A stretch of DNA of 25,807 bases from CAYRKQ01 sp964621845 (GTDB lineage: Bacteria > Patescibacteriota > Saccharimonadia > Saccharimonadales > UBA7683): the NCBI GenBank assembly GCA_964621845.1, contig CAZUOL010000013.1:1-25807 (forward strand), in the 5' to 3' direction. A program made the position numbers and the translations under genes. Positions within the stretch are counted from its first letter, which is position 1. Each line of letters opens with the position of its first letter. Below the pieces are notes generated by a model. That model did not search any database. It was not told the origin of the DNA and saw only the letters and a list, made by a program, of their open reading frames with translations. This document shows, piece after piece, positions 1 to 6,649 of the stretch.

Positions 1-3
1 CCA

Positions 4-1554
4 GTGATTAGTTTTCTTGATAAAACGTCACTTTTTGCTGCTGGTTTTATTTTATTGTTCATGATCAGCTGGTTTTATCGGGCCGTTGGTATGGCATTTC
101 GGACCTTGCAGGGTTACAAAAGAATGAAAAATTCTGAAACCATCCCATGGCTTGAATGGCTCAATCATTTAGAGAACCCTGAGGATGTAATAAATAAGCT
201 GCAGCAAAAGAATGCGCTGAGCTCGAATGAGAAGGTGCATCTAGAAAATCTCACGGAGTACGTGAAAGACGCTCAGTTGCATAATTTGCGCCCATCTGAT
301 CTGTTGCAACTCATTATTATCCCTTTGTGGCGCGAAGGTTATGAGGTTTTGGCGCCAACTATTCAATCGTTCCTTGATTCTAATTACCCAAACAAACAGA
401 TGATACTAGTGCTTGCTTACGAGGAAAGGGGCGGGGAAGAGCCGATTAAAACAACCGAGCGGTTACTCAAAGAGTTTGGCGATAAGTTTCTCTATGCAAC
501 CCGCTTTCAGCATGTGGATGGCCCAAATGAGGTCGTAGGGAAGGGGGGTAATGTAACCTATGCAGCGAAGCAGATTATGCCCTATTTTAAACAGCATCAT
601 ATCGATCCCGCTCGCGTAATGGTTTCAACGTTTGATGCTGACAACAAGCCCCATAAAGATTACCTGGCCCACCTCAGTTATTCATATATTCTGACTCATG
701 ATCGTAAACACCGCAGTTATCAGCCACTGGCCCTTTATACAAACAATATCTGGGATGCGCCGGCGCCAATGCGGGTACTTGCAGTAGGTAATTCGTTCTT
801 TACCATCGTGCAGTCGGTGCGGCCTCATCTGTTACGGAACTTTTCAAGCCATTCGCAGCCGCTCGACGGGTTGCTTGAGACGAGCTTTTGGAGCACCCGA
901 AGTATTGTTGAAGATGGCCATCAATTTTGGCGTAGTTACTTTCGGTTTGGCGGCAACCATAGTGTAGTGCCGATCTATTCCCCAAATTATCAAGACGCAG
1001 TGCTCTCAGATACGTACCGCGCAACACTGAAGGCGCAGTTTATACAGCTGCGACGCTGGGCTTATGGCGCCTCAGATATTGCGTACATTAGCAACCTTGG
1101 TTTTCGGCGCAAAAAAGATCGTATTGTGCCGTTGCACGACTTTTTGCCTAAGTTCTTGCGCCTGCTTGATACCCATGTGAGCTGGGCGACGGCAGCAATT
1201 CTATTGCTTGTTGCTCCGCGTATACCATTACTGGTGGGTCGGCAGGTGGATAAGAGTATAGTGGCTTATCAATTACCGGTGATAGCAAGCTATGCTCAAA
1301 CATTGGCGCTCGGAGGCTTGTTTGTTTCGATATTTCTTTCCATGAAGCTGTTGCCACGCCGGCCAGAGCGCTATAAGCGGCACAGAACGGTGCTCATGTT
1401 AGCGCAATGGGTGCTACTACCGTTTACCAGTATTATTTATGGCGCAGGGGCTGGGTTATATTCTCAAACGCGTTTATTGCTCGGTAAATACCTTGATAAG
1501 TTTGACTTAACCCATAAGGGCATAAAGGCCCCAAAAGGTTCCAAAAGCGCTTAA
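4..1554 (+). CDS. Membrane-bound family 2 glycosyltransferase
   Basis: This is a processive-type GT2 enzyme (cellulose synthase/hyaluronan synthase superfamily) that would transfer sugars from nucleotide-sugar donors at the inner face of the membrane. Seen: an N-terminal hydrophobic segment (about residues 9-27), a GT-A core with the DxD metal site DAD at 211-213, an ED pair in SIVEDGHQFW near residue 305, the QxxRW acceptor/product motif QLRRW at 348-352, and three hydrophobic C-terminal segments (about 395-415, 428-450 and 465-490). The first possible start is GTG at position 4, so the true start may lie upstream of the window and the N-terminus is unverified. The product is unknown; a cell-surface polysaccharide or glycolipid is likely. 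A terminator hairpin lies about 100 bp downstream. Confidence 0.85.
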   Translation: MISFLDKTSLFAAGFILLFMISWFYRAVGMAFRTLQGYKRMKNSETIPWLEWLNHLENPEDVINKLQQKNALSSNEKVHLENLTEYVKDAQLHNLRPSDLLQLIIIPLWREGYEVLAPTIQSFLDSNYPNKQMILVLAYEERGGEEPIKTTERLLKEFGDKFLYATRFQHVDGPNEVVGKGGNVTYAAKQIMPYFKQHHIDPARVMVSTFDADNKPHKDYLAHLSYSYILTHDRKHRSYQPLALYTNNIWDAPAPMRVLAVGNSFFTIVQSVRPHLLRNFSSHSQPLDGLLETSFWSTRSIVEDGHQFWRSYFRFGGNHSVVPIYSPNYQDAVLSDTYRATLKAQFIQLRRWAYGASDIAYISNLGFRRKKDRIVPLHDFLPKFLRLLDTHVSWATAAILLLVAPRIPLLVGRQVDKSIVAYQLPVIASYAQTLALGGLFVSIFLSMKLLPRRPERYKRHRTVLMLAQWVLLPFTSIIYGAGAGLYSQTRLLLGKYLDKFDLTHKGIKAPKGSKSA

Positions 1555-1656
1555 AAACAGCCAGATGAGGCCATTTTAATAGCAACACTTACTGTGAATC
1601 TCAGGAACGAGTGCCCTGGTTGCAACTTCGTGATAGGGCAGAGATAAACAAATAAA

Positions 1657-1681
1657 AAACAGCAGGGTAAACCTGCTGTTT
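1657..1681 (-). terminator. Intrinsic terminator, best on the minus strand
   Basis: There is a perfect 10-bp stem (1657-1666 with 1672-1681) around a 5-nt GTAAA loop. Read on the minus strand it is followed by an uninterrupted run of T, so it suits the 40-residue gene at 1725-1847. On the plus strand the tail is poorer, but it could also stop transcription from the glycosyltransferase. Confidence 0.8.
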
Positions 1682-1724
1682 ATCTTTCAGTTTTCGTACT
1701 GATTCTTCGCAAAAGGTGTATTGC

Positions 1725-1847
1725 TTAGGCAATTGCCTTGTTGCGGCGAAGTCTGCCCGCTACGGGGTGGGCATTCGGGAGCTCCTCGAAGAAAAGTGCA
1801 AACTTTTCGAGCTCTGACTTCTTAACGTGCTGTGTATTGCTACTCAT
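1725..1847 (-). CDS. Small 40-residue protein, leaderless mRNA
   Basis: This is an unrecognised small protein of 40 residues, starting MSSNTQHVKK and ending RLRRNKAIA. It has a charged amphipathic middle (SELEKFALFFEELP) and a basic C-terminus. The case for a real gene is its transcription unit: a near-consensus promoter (TTGACA, 17 bp, TAGTAT) sits directly upstream, the ATG is 8 nt from the -10 box, and a strong minus-strand terminator follows 43 bp after the stop. An AGGAG lies between the -10 box and the ATG but is probably outside or at the very edge of the transcript. The gene is divergent from tgt. No function can be assigned; a regulatory or ribosome-associated small protein is possible but is a guess. 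Confidence 0.65.
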   Translation of the reverse strand: MSSNTQHVKKSELEKFALFFEELPNAHPVAGRLRRNKAIA

Positions 1848-1855
1848 GCACTCCT

Positions 1856-1884
1856 ATACTATCACGCTCATGTTAATTTGTCAA
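1856..1884 (-). promoter_or_regulatory. Sigma70-type promoter of the 40-residue gene
   Basis: On the minus strand, TTGACA (1879-1884), a 17-bp spacer and TAGTAT (1856-1861). The predicted transcript start falls at or within 1-2 nt of the ATG at 1847. Confidence 0.8.
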
Positions 1885-1992
1885 TATGGACAAGTTTCGA
1901 CCTTAGTTTCGTTATATCCTGTCCACACAAGTATCTAACATATCACAGATGATATTTTTTCTAAAACCCACATGTGGAAAACCTTTTTAAAG

Positions 1993-2021
1993 TTGTGTAA
2001 ATAACAGGGGTAGTATATACT
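1993..2021 (+). promoter_or_regulatory. Promoter of tgt
   Basis: TTGTGT (1993-1998), a 17-bp spacer and TATACT (2016-2021). The tgt ATG begins 8 nt after the end of the -10 box, so the mRNA would be leaderless. A 10-bp palindrome, CCACATGTGG (about 1968-1977), lies just upstream of the -35 box and could be an operator or part of a DnaA-box-like TGTGGAAAA word; this is unproven. Confidence 0.75.
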
Positions 2022-2028
2022 TGTGGTA

Positions 2029-3099
2029 ATGTTTGAAGTTTTGGCTGAAAAAGGTGAATTTGCACGCTCTGGTGTACTAAAAGTTCGTGGTTTTGAGATC
2101 AAAACACCAACCTTCATGCCCGATGGTACCCGTGGAGCGGTGAAGTCATTGACTCCTGAAATGGTGCAGTCAACTGGTGTTGGGGTAGTGTTAGCGAATA
2201 CCTACCATTTACATTTACAACCCGGGGAAGACGTGGTGGCCAAGTTGGGTGGGCTGCATCAATTTACGCGCCAAAGCCTGCCTATGCTGACTGATTCCGG
2301 TGGTTTTCAGGTATTTTCTTTGAGCCATATCAATAAAATTACTGAGGAAGGGGTGTATTTTAAAGACCCACGAACGGGCGATATGAACTTTTTAAGCCCA
2401 GAAATATCCATTCAAATACAGATGAAATTAGGTGCAGATATGATTGTGGCGTTTGATGATGTGGTATCACTGGAAGATTCAAAACGGGGGCGAACTCTTG
2501 AAGCGTTTGAACGAACTCACCGATGGCTTGAACGTTGCATTGCCGAATACAAACGCCTCACCGAAAATATGTCTGCAGACGAAAAGCCGCTGCTATTTGG
2601 TGTCGTCCAAGGGGGCTTAGATAAAGAGTTGCGTCAAAAAAGCTTGGAAATAGTCCAAAATTCAGAGGTTGGGGGTATTGCCATTGGTGGCCTCTCAGTG
2701 GGCGAAACCAGGGAAGAAATGTATGCAATGTTAGAGTTCCTGGCGCCGTTATACGATGATTCAGCTCGGCCACGCTTTTTGCTTGGTGTCGGTGATCCGC
2801 GTGACCTAAGAAAGGCACTTGAGTGCGGAATTGATATGCTCGACTGCGTATTACCGACCCGGAATGCGCGACATGGTAGTGTCTGGACCCCTGGAGATAA
2901 GAAGATTAATATCACAAATAGTATATACGCGGAAAGCAACGATACCATATATGATATATGCGATTGTTATACCTGCACGAACAAATTTAGCCTCGGTTTT
3001 TTGCGGCATCAGTTTAAGGTTGGCGAGCCTTTGGCGGGCACTTTGGCATCAATTCACAACATCCGCTATTTACAAAAAATTTGTGAGGAATATCAATAA
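2029..3099 (+). CDS. tgt: Queuine tRNA-ribosyltransferase
   Basis: TGT exchanges guanine 34 for preQ1 or queuine in tRNAs with GUN anticodons (Asp, Asn, His, Tyr). Seen: the general acid/base Asp in DSGGFQVFS (D89), the substrate loop VVQGG, the nucleophile Asp in MLDCVLPTRNARHG (D272), and the zinc site C311, C313, C316 and H343 (CDCYTC followed by SIHNIRYL). The length, 357 residues including the start, is slightly under the usual 370-380. The ATG at 2029 is preferred over an in-frame GTG at 2023 because the promoter's -10 box ends at 2021 and the transcript probably begins at about 2028. No queuosine biosynthesis gene is visible nearby, so the base is presumably salvaged or made elsewhere. 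Confidence 0.96.
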   Translation: MFEVLAEKGEFARSGVLKVRGFEIKTPTFMPDGTRGAVKSLTPEMVQSTGVGVVLANTYHLHLQPGEDVVAKLGGLHQFTRQSLPMLTDSGGFQVFSLSHINKITEEGVYFKDPRTGDMNFLSPEISIQIQMKLGADMIVAFDDVVSLEDSKRGRTLEAFERTHRWLERCIAEYKRLTENMSADEKPLLFGVVQGGLDKELRQKSLEIVQNSEVGGIAIGGLSVGETREEMYAMLEFLAPLYDDSARPRFLLGVGDPRDLRKALECGIDMLDCVLPTRNARHGSVWTPGDKKINITNSIYAESNDTIYDICDCYTCTNKFSLGFLRHQFKVGEPLAGTLASIHNIRYLQKICEEYQ

Positions 3100-3118
3100 A
3101 TCCAGGTTTTTCCCACCC

Positions 3119-3147
3119 TTGATTGGGTACCCAAAAAAGACTACAAT
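3119..3147 (+). promoter_or_regulatory. Promoter of the 131-residue gene
   Basis: TTGATT (3119-3124), a 17-bp spacer and TACAAT (3142-3147), followed after 6 nt by the ATG at 3154. It starts inside the tgt-distal spacer, so the gene is probably expressed separately from tgt as a leaderless mRNA. Confidence 0.7.
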
Positions 3148-3153
3148 TTAGCT

Positions 3154-3549
3154 ATGTCATCACGTGCAATGTGGACAGAAGCAGGCCAATTAGGCGATGG
3201 TATGCCAGGTCGTTCGTGTTACCTTATGGAAGATGCTGAGTGCGGTGATATTTCTCCTGATACATGGCGTGAGCCGCCGTTGCCGGATGACTCGGATCTA
3301 AGAGAACGACGATTGCAACTGAAAATGCGCCTGTTCGAAGTGTTCTTCGGAACGGAGGAAGAAAGAAGGGTGTATGGTCGAAAATGTTTTCCGTTTCAAG
3401 AGTTGCCACCGGACCACCTAGAAAAAATGTCATCAGAAATTCGTGCCGCCTACGATGCTGATCTTGCGTACGCTCGTGATCCACGATCTGGTCGGATAGT
3501 GCGGCCGTATATACCGCAAGATATCGCAACGCCGCTTGCCGAAGCATAA
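3154..3549 (+). CDS. Hypothetical protein, 131 residues
   Basis: I do not recognise this protein. It is soluble-looking, acidic overall, with no signal peptide or membrane segment. The middle (about residues 48-100) is charged and probably helical, with RERRLQLKMRLFEVFFG and later LEKMSSEIRAAYDADLAYA; there are two cysteines in the N-terminal part (SCYLMEDAEC) and one in KCFPF. The N- and C-termini are rich in Pro and Gly and may be disordered. It has its own promoter with a -10 box 6 nt from the ATG, and ends before the tRNA-Val promoter. The good promoter and coherent reading frame support a real gene. Function unknown. Confidence 0.7.
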   Translation: MSSRAMWTEAGQLGDGMPGRSCYLMEDAECGDISPDTWREPPLPDDSDLRERRLQLKMRLFEVFFGTEEERRVYGRKCFPFQELPPDHLEKMSSEIRAAYDADLAYARDPRSGRIVRPYIPQDIATPLAEA

Positions 3550-3551
3550 AA

Positions 3552-3580
3552 TTGCCATTCACCTCTGTTTTTGGTAGGAT
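3552..3580 (+). promoter_or_regulatory. Promoter of tRNA-Val and probably the thrS leader
   Basis: TTGCCA (3552-3557), a 17-bp spacer and TAGGAT (3575-3580), with an expected transcript start near 3587, about 16 nt before tRNA-Val. No clearly better promoter is seen between the tRNA and thrS, so thrS may depend on read-through from here. Confidence 0.6.
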
Positions 3581-3602
3581 TAATAGCGTCCAAGGACGTT
3601 TC

Positions 3603-3679
3603 GGGCAAGTAGCTCAGTTGGCTAGAGCACCTCATTGACGTTGAGGGGGTCGGGGATTCGAGTTCCTCCTTGCCCACCA
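3603..3679 (+). tRNA. tRNA-Val (GAC anticodon)
   Basis: A 77-nt cloverleaf with acceptor stem GGGCAAG/CTTGCCC, D-arm GCTC...GAGC, anticodon stem CCTCA/TGAGG with loop TTGACGT (anticodon GAC), a T-arm with TTCGAGT, discriminator A and an encoded CCA end. Confidence 0.95.
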
Positions 3680-3717
3680 GTTTGTTACAATAGAGATAAG
3701 CATTGAAGCGGTGTAAC

Positions 3718-3822
3718 GAGCCGTGGAGCTTCGGGCGCAAGATCAGATCACCCGATACCAAGAGCTGATAAGAGTGAAACGCATTCGGTGGAACAGCCTG
3801 ACGAACGGGCCCGAAGCACGCT
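3718..3822 (+). promoter_or_regulatory. Structured leader of thrS, possibly T-box-like
   Basis: This RNA region lies between tRNA-Val and thrS. One fold gives a stem (3727-3735 with 3751-3766) carrying a 7-nt bulge at 3756-3762 that contains ACC, a Thr codon (3757-3759). Downstream is a two-part helix, 3784-3788 with 3811-3815 and 3796-3800 with 3806-3810, separated by a 7-nt bulge TGGAACA (3789-3795). A 7-nt TGGNACC bulge between helices A1 and A2 is the signature of T-box antiterminators, where TGGN pairs with the tRNA NCCA end. A rival fold pairs GCTTCGGGC (3728-3736) with GCCCGAAGC (3809-3817), extendable to 3718-3822, and destroys both elements. The T-box reading is inference; the mutually exclusive pairings are directly visible. 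Confidence 0.45.
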
Positions 3823-3857
3823 AACAGATGAAAGAATCATCTTACAGCGTGTTTTTT
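3817..3857 (+). terminator. Intrinsic terminator/attenuator upstream of thrS
   Basis: CACGCT (3817-3822) pairs with AGCGTG (3846-3851) and AGATGA (3826-3831) with TCATCT (3837-3842), with a symmetric 3-nt internal loop between and a 5-nt apical loop, followed directly by six T (3852-3857). It lies 27 nt before the thrS start, so thrS must be transcribed by read-through or from a weak promoter after it (a TATAAA at 3863-3868 has no good -35 box). The 5' arm is also claimed by the long-range leader helix, which would act as an antiterminator. Confidence 0.85.
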
Positions 3858-3884
3858 CAATTTATAAAGCCTGAAAGGATATAT

Positions 3885-5738
3885 ATGGCAGATCAAAAAG
3901 AAGACCAGCTTTATGCAATGCGCCACAGTTTAGCGCATATTATGGCGACTGCTGTAACCGCACTCTGGCCAGAGGCTAAATTAGGCGTGGGCCCAGTGGT
4001 AGAAAACGGCTTTTATTACGATATTGATATTCCAGGCGTGACGATCTCAACCGATGACTTTGCCAAGATTGAGGCAGAAATGCAGAAAATCATTGAAGAG
4101 GATCAGAAGTTTGCAAGATCCGAAAAGCCAATTGACGAAGCAATTGCCTGGGCGAAAGAGGCGAGGCAACCGTATAAAGAGGAGCTATTGAACGATCTTA
4201 AGCGTGAGGGGACGACTCGTGCCAGCGAACTAAACGAGGCTCTTATGGGTACCGCTTTGCCAACAGGCATTAGTGGTTCTGCTCCAGCGGTGGCTCAAAT
4301 CGATAACGTTTCTTTCTACACCAACGGCCCATTTACGGATTTATGCCGAGGACCACATGTAGAATCTACCGGTAAGGTCGGTGCGTTCAAACTGATGCGT
4401 GTTGCCGGTGCCTATTGGCGGGGGAAAGAGGGTAACCCTCAGATGCAACGCTTGTATGGTGTGGCCTTTGAAACCCAGGAAGAGCTCGATACATATCTTG
4501 AAGAGTTCGAGCTAGCGAAAGAGAGGGATCACAGAAAATTAGGCAAAGAGTTGGATCTTTTTGTCTTTTCAGATCTTATTGGTCCGGGCTTGCCACTATT
4601 TACACCTCGTGGTGCAACTGTACGGAGATTGCTCAATGATTTAATGCGACAAGTGGGTGCTAAATACGGTGAACAGCGCGTAGAGATACCTCATATTGCC
4701 CGTACAAAGCTATACGAGCTTTCGGGTCACGCACAAAAGTTCGAGGGCGAGTTATTTGATGTTCAGAGTCACTACGATATCGAATTTAAGATGAAGCCCG
4801 TCAATTGCCCACATCACATCCAGATATATGACTCTAAGCCACGGAGCTACAAAGATCTACCACTGAACTATACAGAGGTGACAATGCAGTACCGTGATGA
4901 AAAACCTGGTCAGATAGGTGGGCTGCAGCGCGTTAGGGCAATTTCTGTTGACGATGGTCATATCTTCTTGGCGCCAGAGAACATCGAGCAAGTTATCAAG
5001 GATATTCTAAATGTAATAAAAGAAGTACACACAGGTCTCGGTATGTACGGAAGCCATTGGGTTTCATTGTCGCTTCGTGACCCTAACACACCTGATGCTT
5101 ATATTGGTGATGAAGCCGACTGGAAGATAGCAGAAGACACTCTCAGAAATGTTGCGGACGAGATGAAGCTTAATGCTAAGCCAATGGAAGGCGAGGCTGC
5201 GCTTTACGGTCCAAAACTAGACTTCATGTACTCGACATTGATGGGCAAAGAAACGCAGCTAGCGACCATTCAGCTCGATTTCGCGACACCTAAACGCTTC
5301 GGATTGACTTATGTTGATGCGAACGGCGAGGAGAAGGTGCCAATAATGATTCACAGAGCAATTCTAGGTTCTTTGGAGCGATTTTTGGTTATTCTTCTTG
5401 AGTCTACAGGTGGTTGGCTACCGATGTGGTTGGCGCCGGAGCAGGTGCGAATATTAACCATCAATGATTCAGTGAACGATTACGTGCAACAGATTAAATC
5501 TGTGCTTGATGAAACAGTCTTGATGAAACCAGTGAAATATAACGAAGTTCGATATTCGGTTGATGAGAGAAACGAATCGCTTGGCAAAAAGATTAAAGAA
5601 GCTACAGAGATGAAAATCCCCGTACAGCTGATTGTCGGGCCGAAAGATAAAGAGGCCGGCGAAGTCAGTGTGCGCTTGCGAGAAGGTGAAAAAAAAGTCA
5701 AATTGGCTGACCTCAAAGAATTCTTATTAAAGTTGTAG
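3885..5738 (+). CDS. thrS: Threonyl-tRNA synthetase lacking the TGS domain
   Basis: Class II synthetase charging tRNA-Thr. The protein has 617 residues and begins directly with the N2 editing domain, so the usual N-terminal TGS domain (about 60 residues) is missing. Editing residues are present: HxxxH at H14/H18 and C154/H158 in DLCRGPHV. The catalytic zinc ligands are C308 (VNCPHH), H359 (DDGHIF) and H490 (MIHRAILGS), and the C-terminal anticodon-binding domain is complete to LKEFLLKL. The ATG at 3885 follows AAAGGA with 5-nt spacing. An in-frame ATG at 3828 was rejected because it sits inside the terminator hairpin and would add residues unlike the family. It is first gene of a packed operon; the next ATG is 1 nt after its stop. 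Confidence 0.97.
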   Translation: MADQKEDQLYAMRHSLAHIMATAVTALWPEAKLGVGPVVENGFYYDIDIPGVTISTDDFAKIEAEMQKIIEEDQKFARSEKPIDEAIAWAKEARQPYKEELLNDLKREGTTRASELNEALMGTALPTGISGSAPAVAQIDNVSFYTNGPFTDLCRGPHVESTGKVGAFKLMRVAGAYWRGKEGNPQMQRLYGVAFETQEELDTYLEEFELAKERDHRKLGKELDLFVFSDLIGPGLPLFTPRGATVRRLLNDLMRQVGAKYGEQRVEIPHIARTKLYELSGHAQKFEGELFDVQSHYDIEFKMKPVNCPHHIQIYDSKPRSYKDLPLNYTEVTMQYRDEKPGQIGGLQRVRAISVDDGHIFLAPENIEQVIKDILNVIKEVHTGLGMYGSHWVSLSLRDPNTPDAYIGDEADWKIAEDTLRNVADEMKLNAKPMEGEAALYGPKLDFMYSTLMGKETQLATIQLDFATPKRFGLTYVDANGEEKVPIMIHRAILGSLERFLVILLESTGGWLPMWLAPEQVRILTINDSVNDYVQQIKSVLDETVLMKPVKYNEVRYSVDERNESLGKKIKEATEMKIPVQLIVGPKDKEAGEVSVRLREGEKKVKLADLKEFLLKL

Positions 5739-5739
5739 T

Positions 5740-6351
5740 ATGTCTAAAAAAACAATTGCAGTAGACTTGGATGATGTTATTGCGGCAAGTACAGACGCTT
5801 TACGGCTTGAGGTTAATAGAGTTGCAGGTGTGCAGCTAACGCCCAGGCATTACCAGATAGAGGGAGAATACTGGGGATATTACGAGCAGGTGTGGGCTGA
5901 AAACAAAATCGATCACTTGGTTTCTTTTGAATCGCTCCCTAGCGATATGGCTGTCACCCAGAAACACATTAAATTGATTGAGGGGGCCAAAGAAGCTTTA
6001 CGGAAACTTAAGAAGCAGTACCACCTTGTTGTGGTGACTTCTCGGAAGGTCGAATGGGTAAGTGCGACACAGCAGTGGCTCGAAGACGTATTACCAGGTG
6101 TTTTTGATGGTATCAGCTTTGTGCACCATGAAGATAATGACGCACGTACAAAAGGTGACGCCTGTATCGAATTGGGTGCGAGTTGGTTGATTGATGATAA
6201 CGTTGAGCACTGTTTTTCGGCAAAGAATAGGGGCGTCAGATCTTTACTCTTTGGCGATTATGGTTGGAATAGGAGTGTTCCTGATCAATCATACGACTTG
6301 AGAGTAAAGGATTGGCAGGCCGTTCTGGAGTTTTTTGAGCATGAAGACTGA
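5740..6351 (+). CDS. HAD-family 5'(3')-nucleotidase-like phosphatase
   Basis: This 203-residue protein belongs to the HAD superfamily, closest in pattern to 5'(3')-deoxyribonucleotidases, which remove phosphate from nucleoside monophosphates. Seen: motif I VDLDDV (nucleophile D9, acid/base D11), motif II VVTSRK near residue 100, a Lys region near TKGDAC, and motif IV WLIDDN near residue 152. No membrane segment or signal peptide. It starts one base after the thrS stop and its 3' end overlaps the next gene by 11 nt, so it is translated in the thrS operon. It ends in TGA. The substrate cannot be fixed from sequence; nucleotide pool cleaning is the likely role. Confidence 0.8.
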   Translation: MSKKTIAVDLDDVIAASTDALRLEVNRVAGVQLTPRHYQIEGEYWGYYEQVWAENKIDHLVSFESLPSDMAVTQKHIKLIEGAKEALRKLKKQYHLVVVTSRKVEWVSATQQWLEDVLPGVFDGISFVHHEDNDARTKGDACIELGASWLIDDNVEHCFSAKNRGVRSLLFGDYGWNRSVPDQSYDLRVKDWQAVLEFFEHED

Positions 6352-6649
6352 TAGCGCTTTTAGTATGCGGGTAAATGCGGTTGTAGCACAGATTCCAAGA
6401 GGTCGGTTGATGACCTACGGGCAGATCGCTGCTCTTTGTGGTAACGCTCGGGCTGCGCGAATTGTGGGCGGGCTCGCGCATTTTGGAGACCCAGATCTGC
6501 CCTGGCAGCGGGTGGTGAATAAATCAGGCGGGCTTGCCTCTGGGTATCCTGGTGGGCGAGAGGGTCACAAAAAGCAACTAGAGGCCGAAGGGGTTGTTGT
6601 AGCGGATGATTTTACTGTTGATCTGGAGCGTTTGTTGTGGCAGCCATAA
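6341..6649 (+). CDS. Alkyltransferase-like (ATL) DNA repair protein
   Basis: This small relative of the O6-methylguanine methyltransferase C-terminal domain has about 102 residues. Seen: the DNA-binding segment IPRGRLMTYGQIAALCG (wing and helix), then PWQRVVNKSGG, where Trp (W55) replaces the active-site Cys of PCHRV. That replacement defines ATL proteins, which bind O6-alkylguanine and hand it to nucleotide excision repair instead of reversing it. The ATG at 6341 overlaps the upstream HAD gene by 11 nt; a TTG two codons earlier is a less likely start. The 3' end overlaps miaA by 13 nt, so the block is translationally coupled. Confidence 0.9.
   Translation: MKTDSAFSMRVNAVVAQIPRGRLMTYGQIAALCGNARAARIVGGLAHFGDPDLPWQRVVNKSGGLASGYPGGREGHKKQLEAEGVVVADDFTVDLERLLWQP

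Noticed and set aside
2023..2028. GTG start of tgt two codons upstream of the ATG
   Set aside because: The -10 box ends at 2021, so this codon is probably not transcribed.
3728..3817. 5S rRNA gene: the words CACCCGATACCA and GTGAAACGC occur at nearly the 5S spacing, inside a closing helix
   Set aside because: Only 90 nt lie between the closing arms, helices II and III do not form, and the loop E/helix IV-V half is missing. The similarity is worth a covariance check but does not make a functional 5S.
3828..3884. Upstream in-frame ATG of thrS at 3828
   Set aside because: It lies inside the terminator hairpin, has no Shine-Dalgarno, and would add 19 residues unlike any ThrRS N-terminus; ATG 3885 follows AAAGGA.
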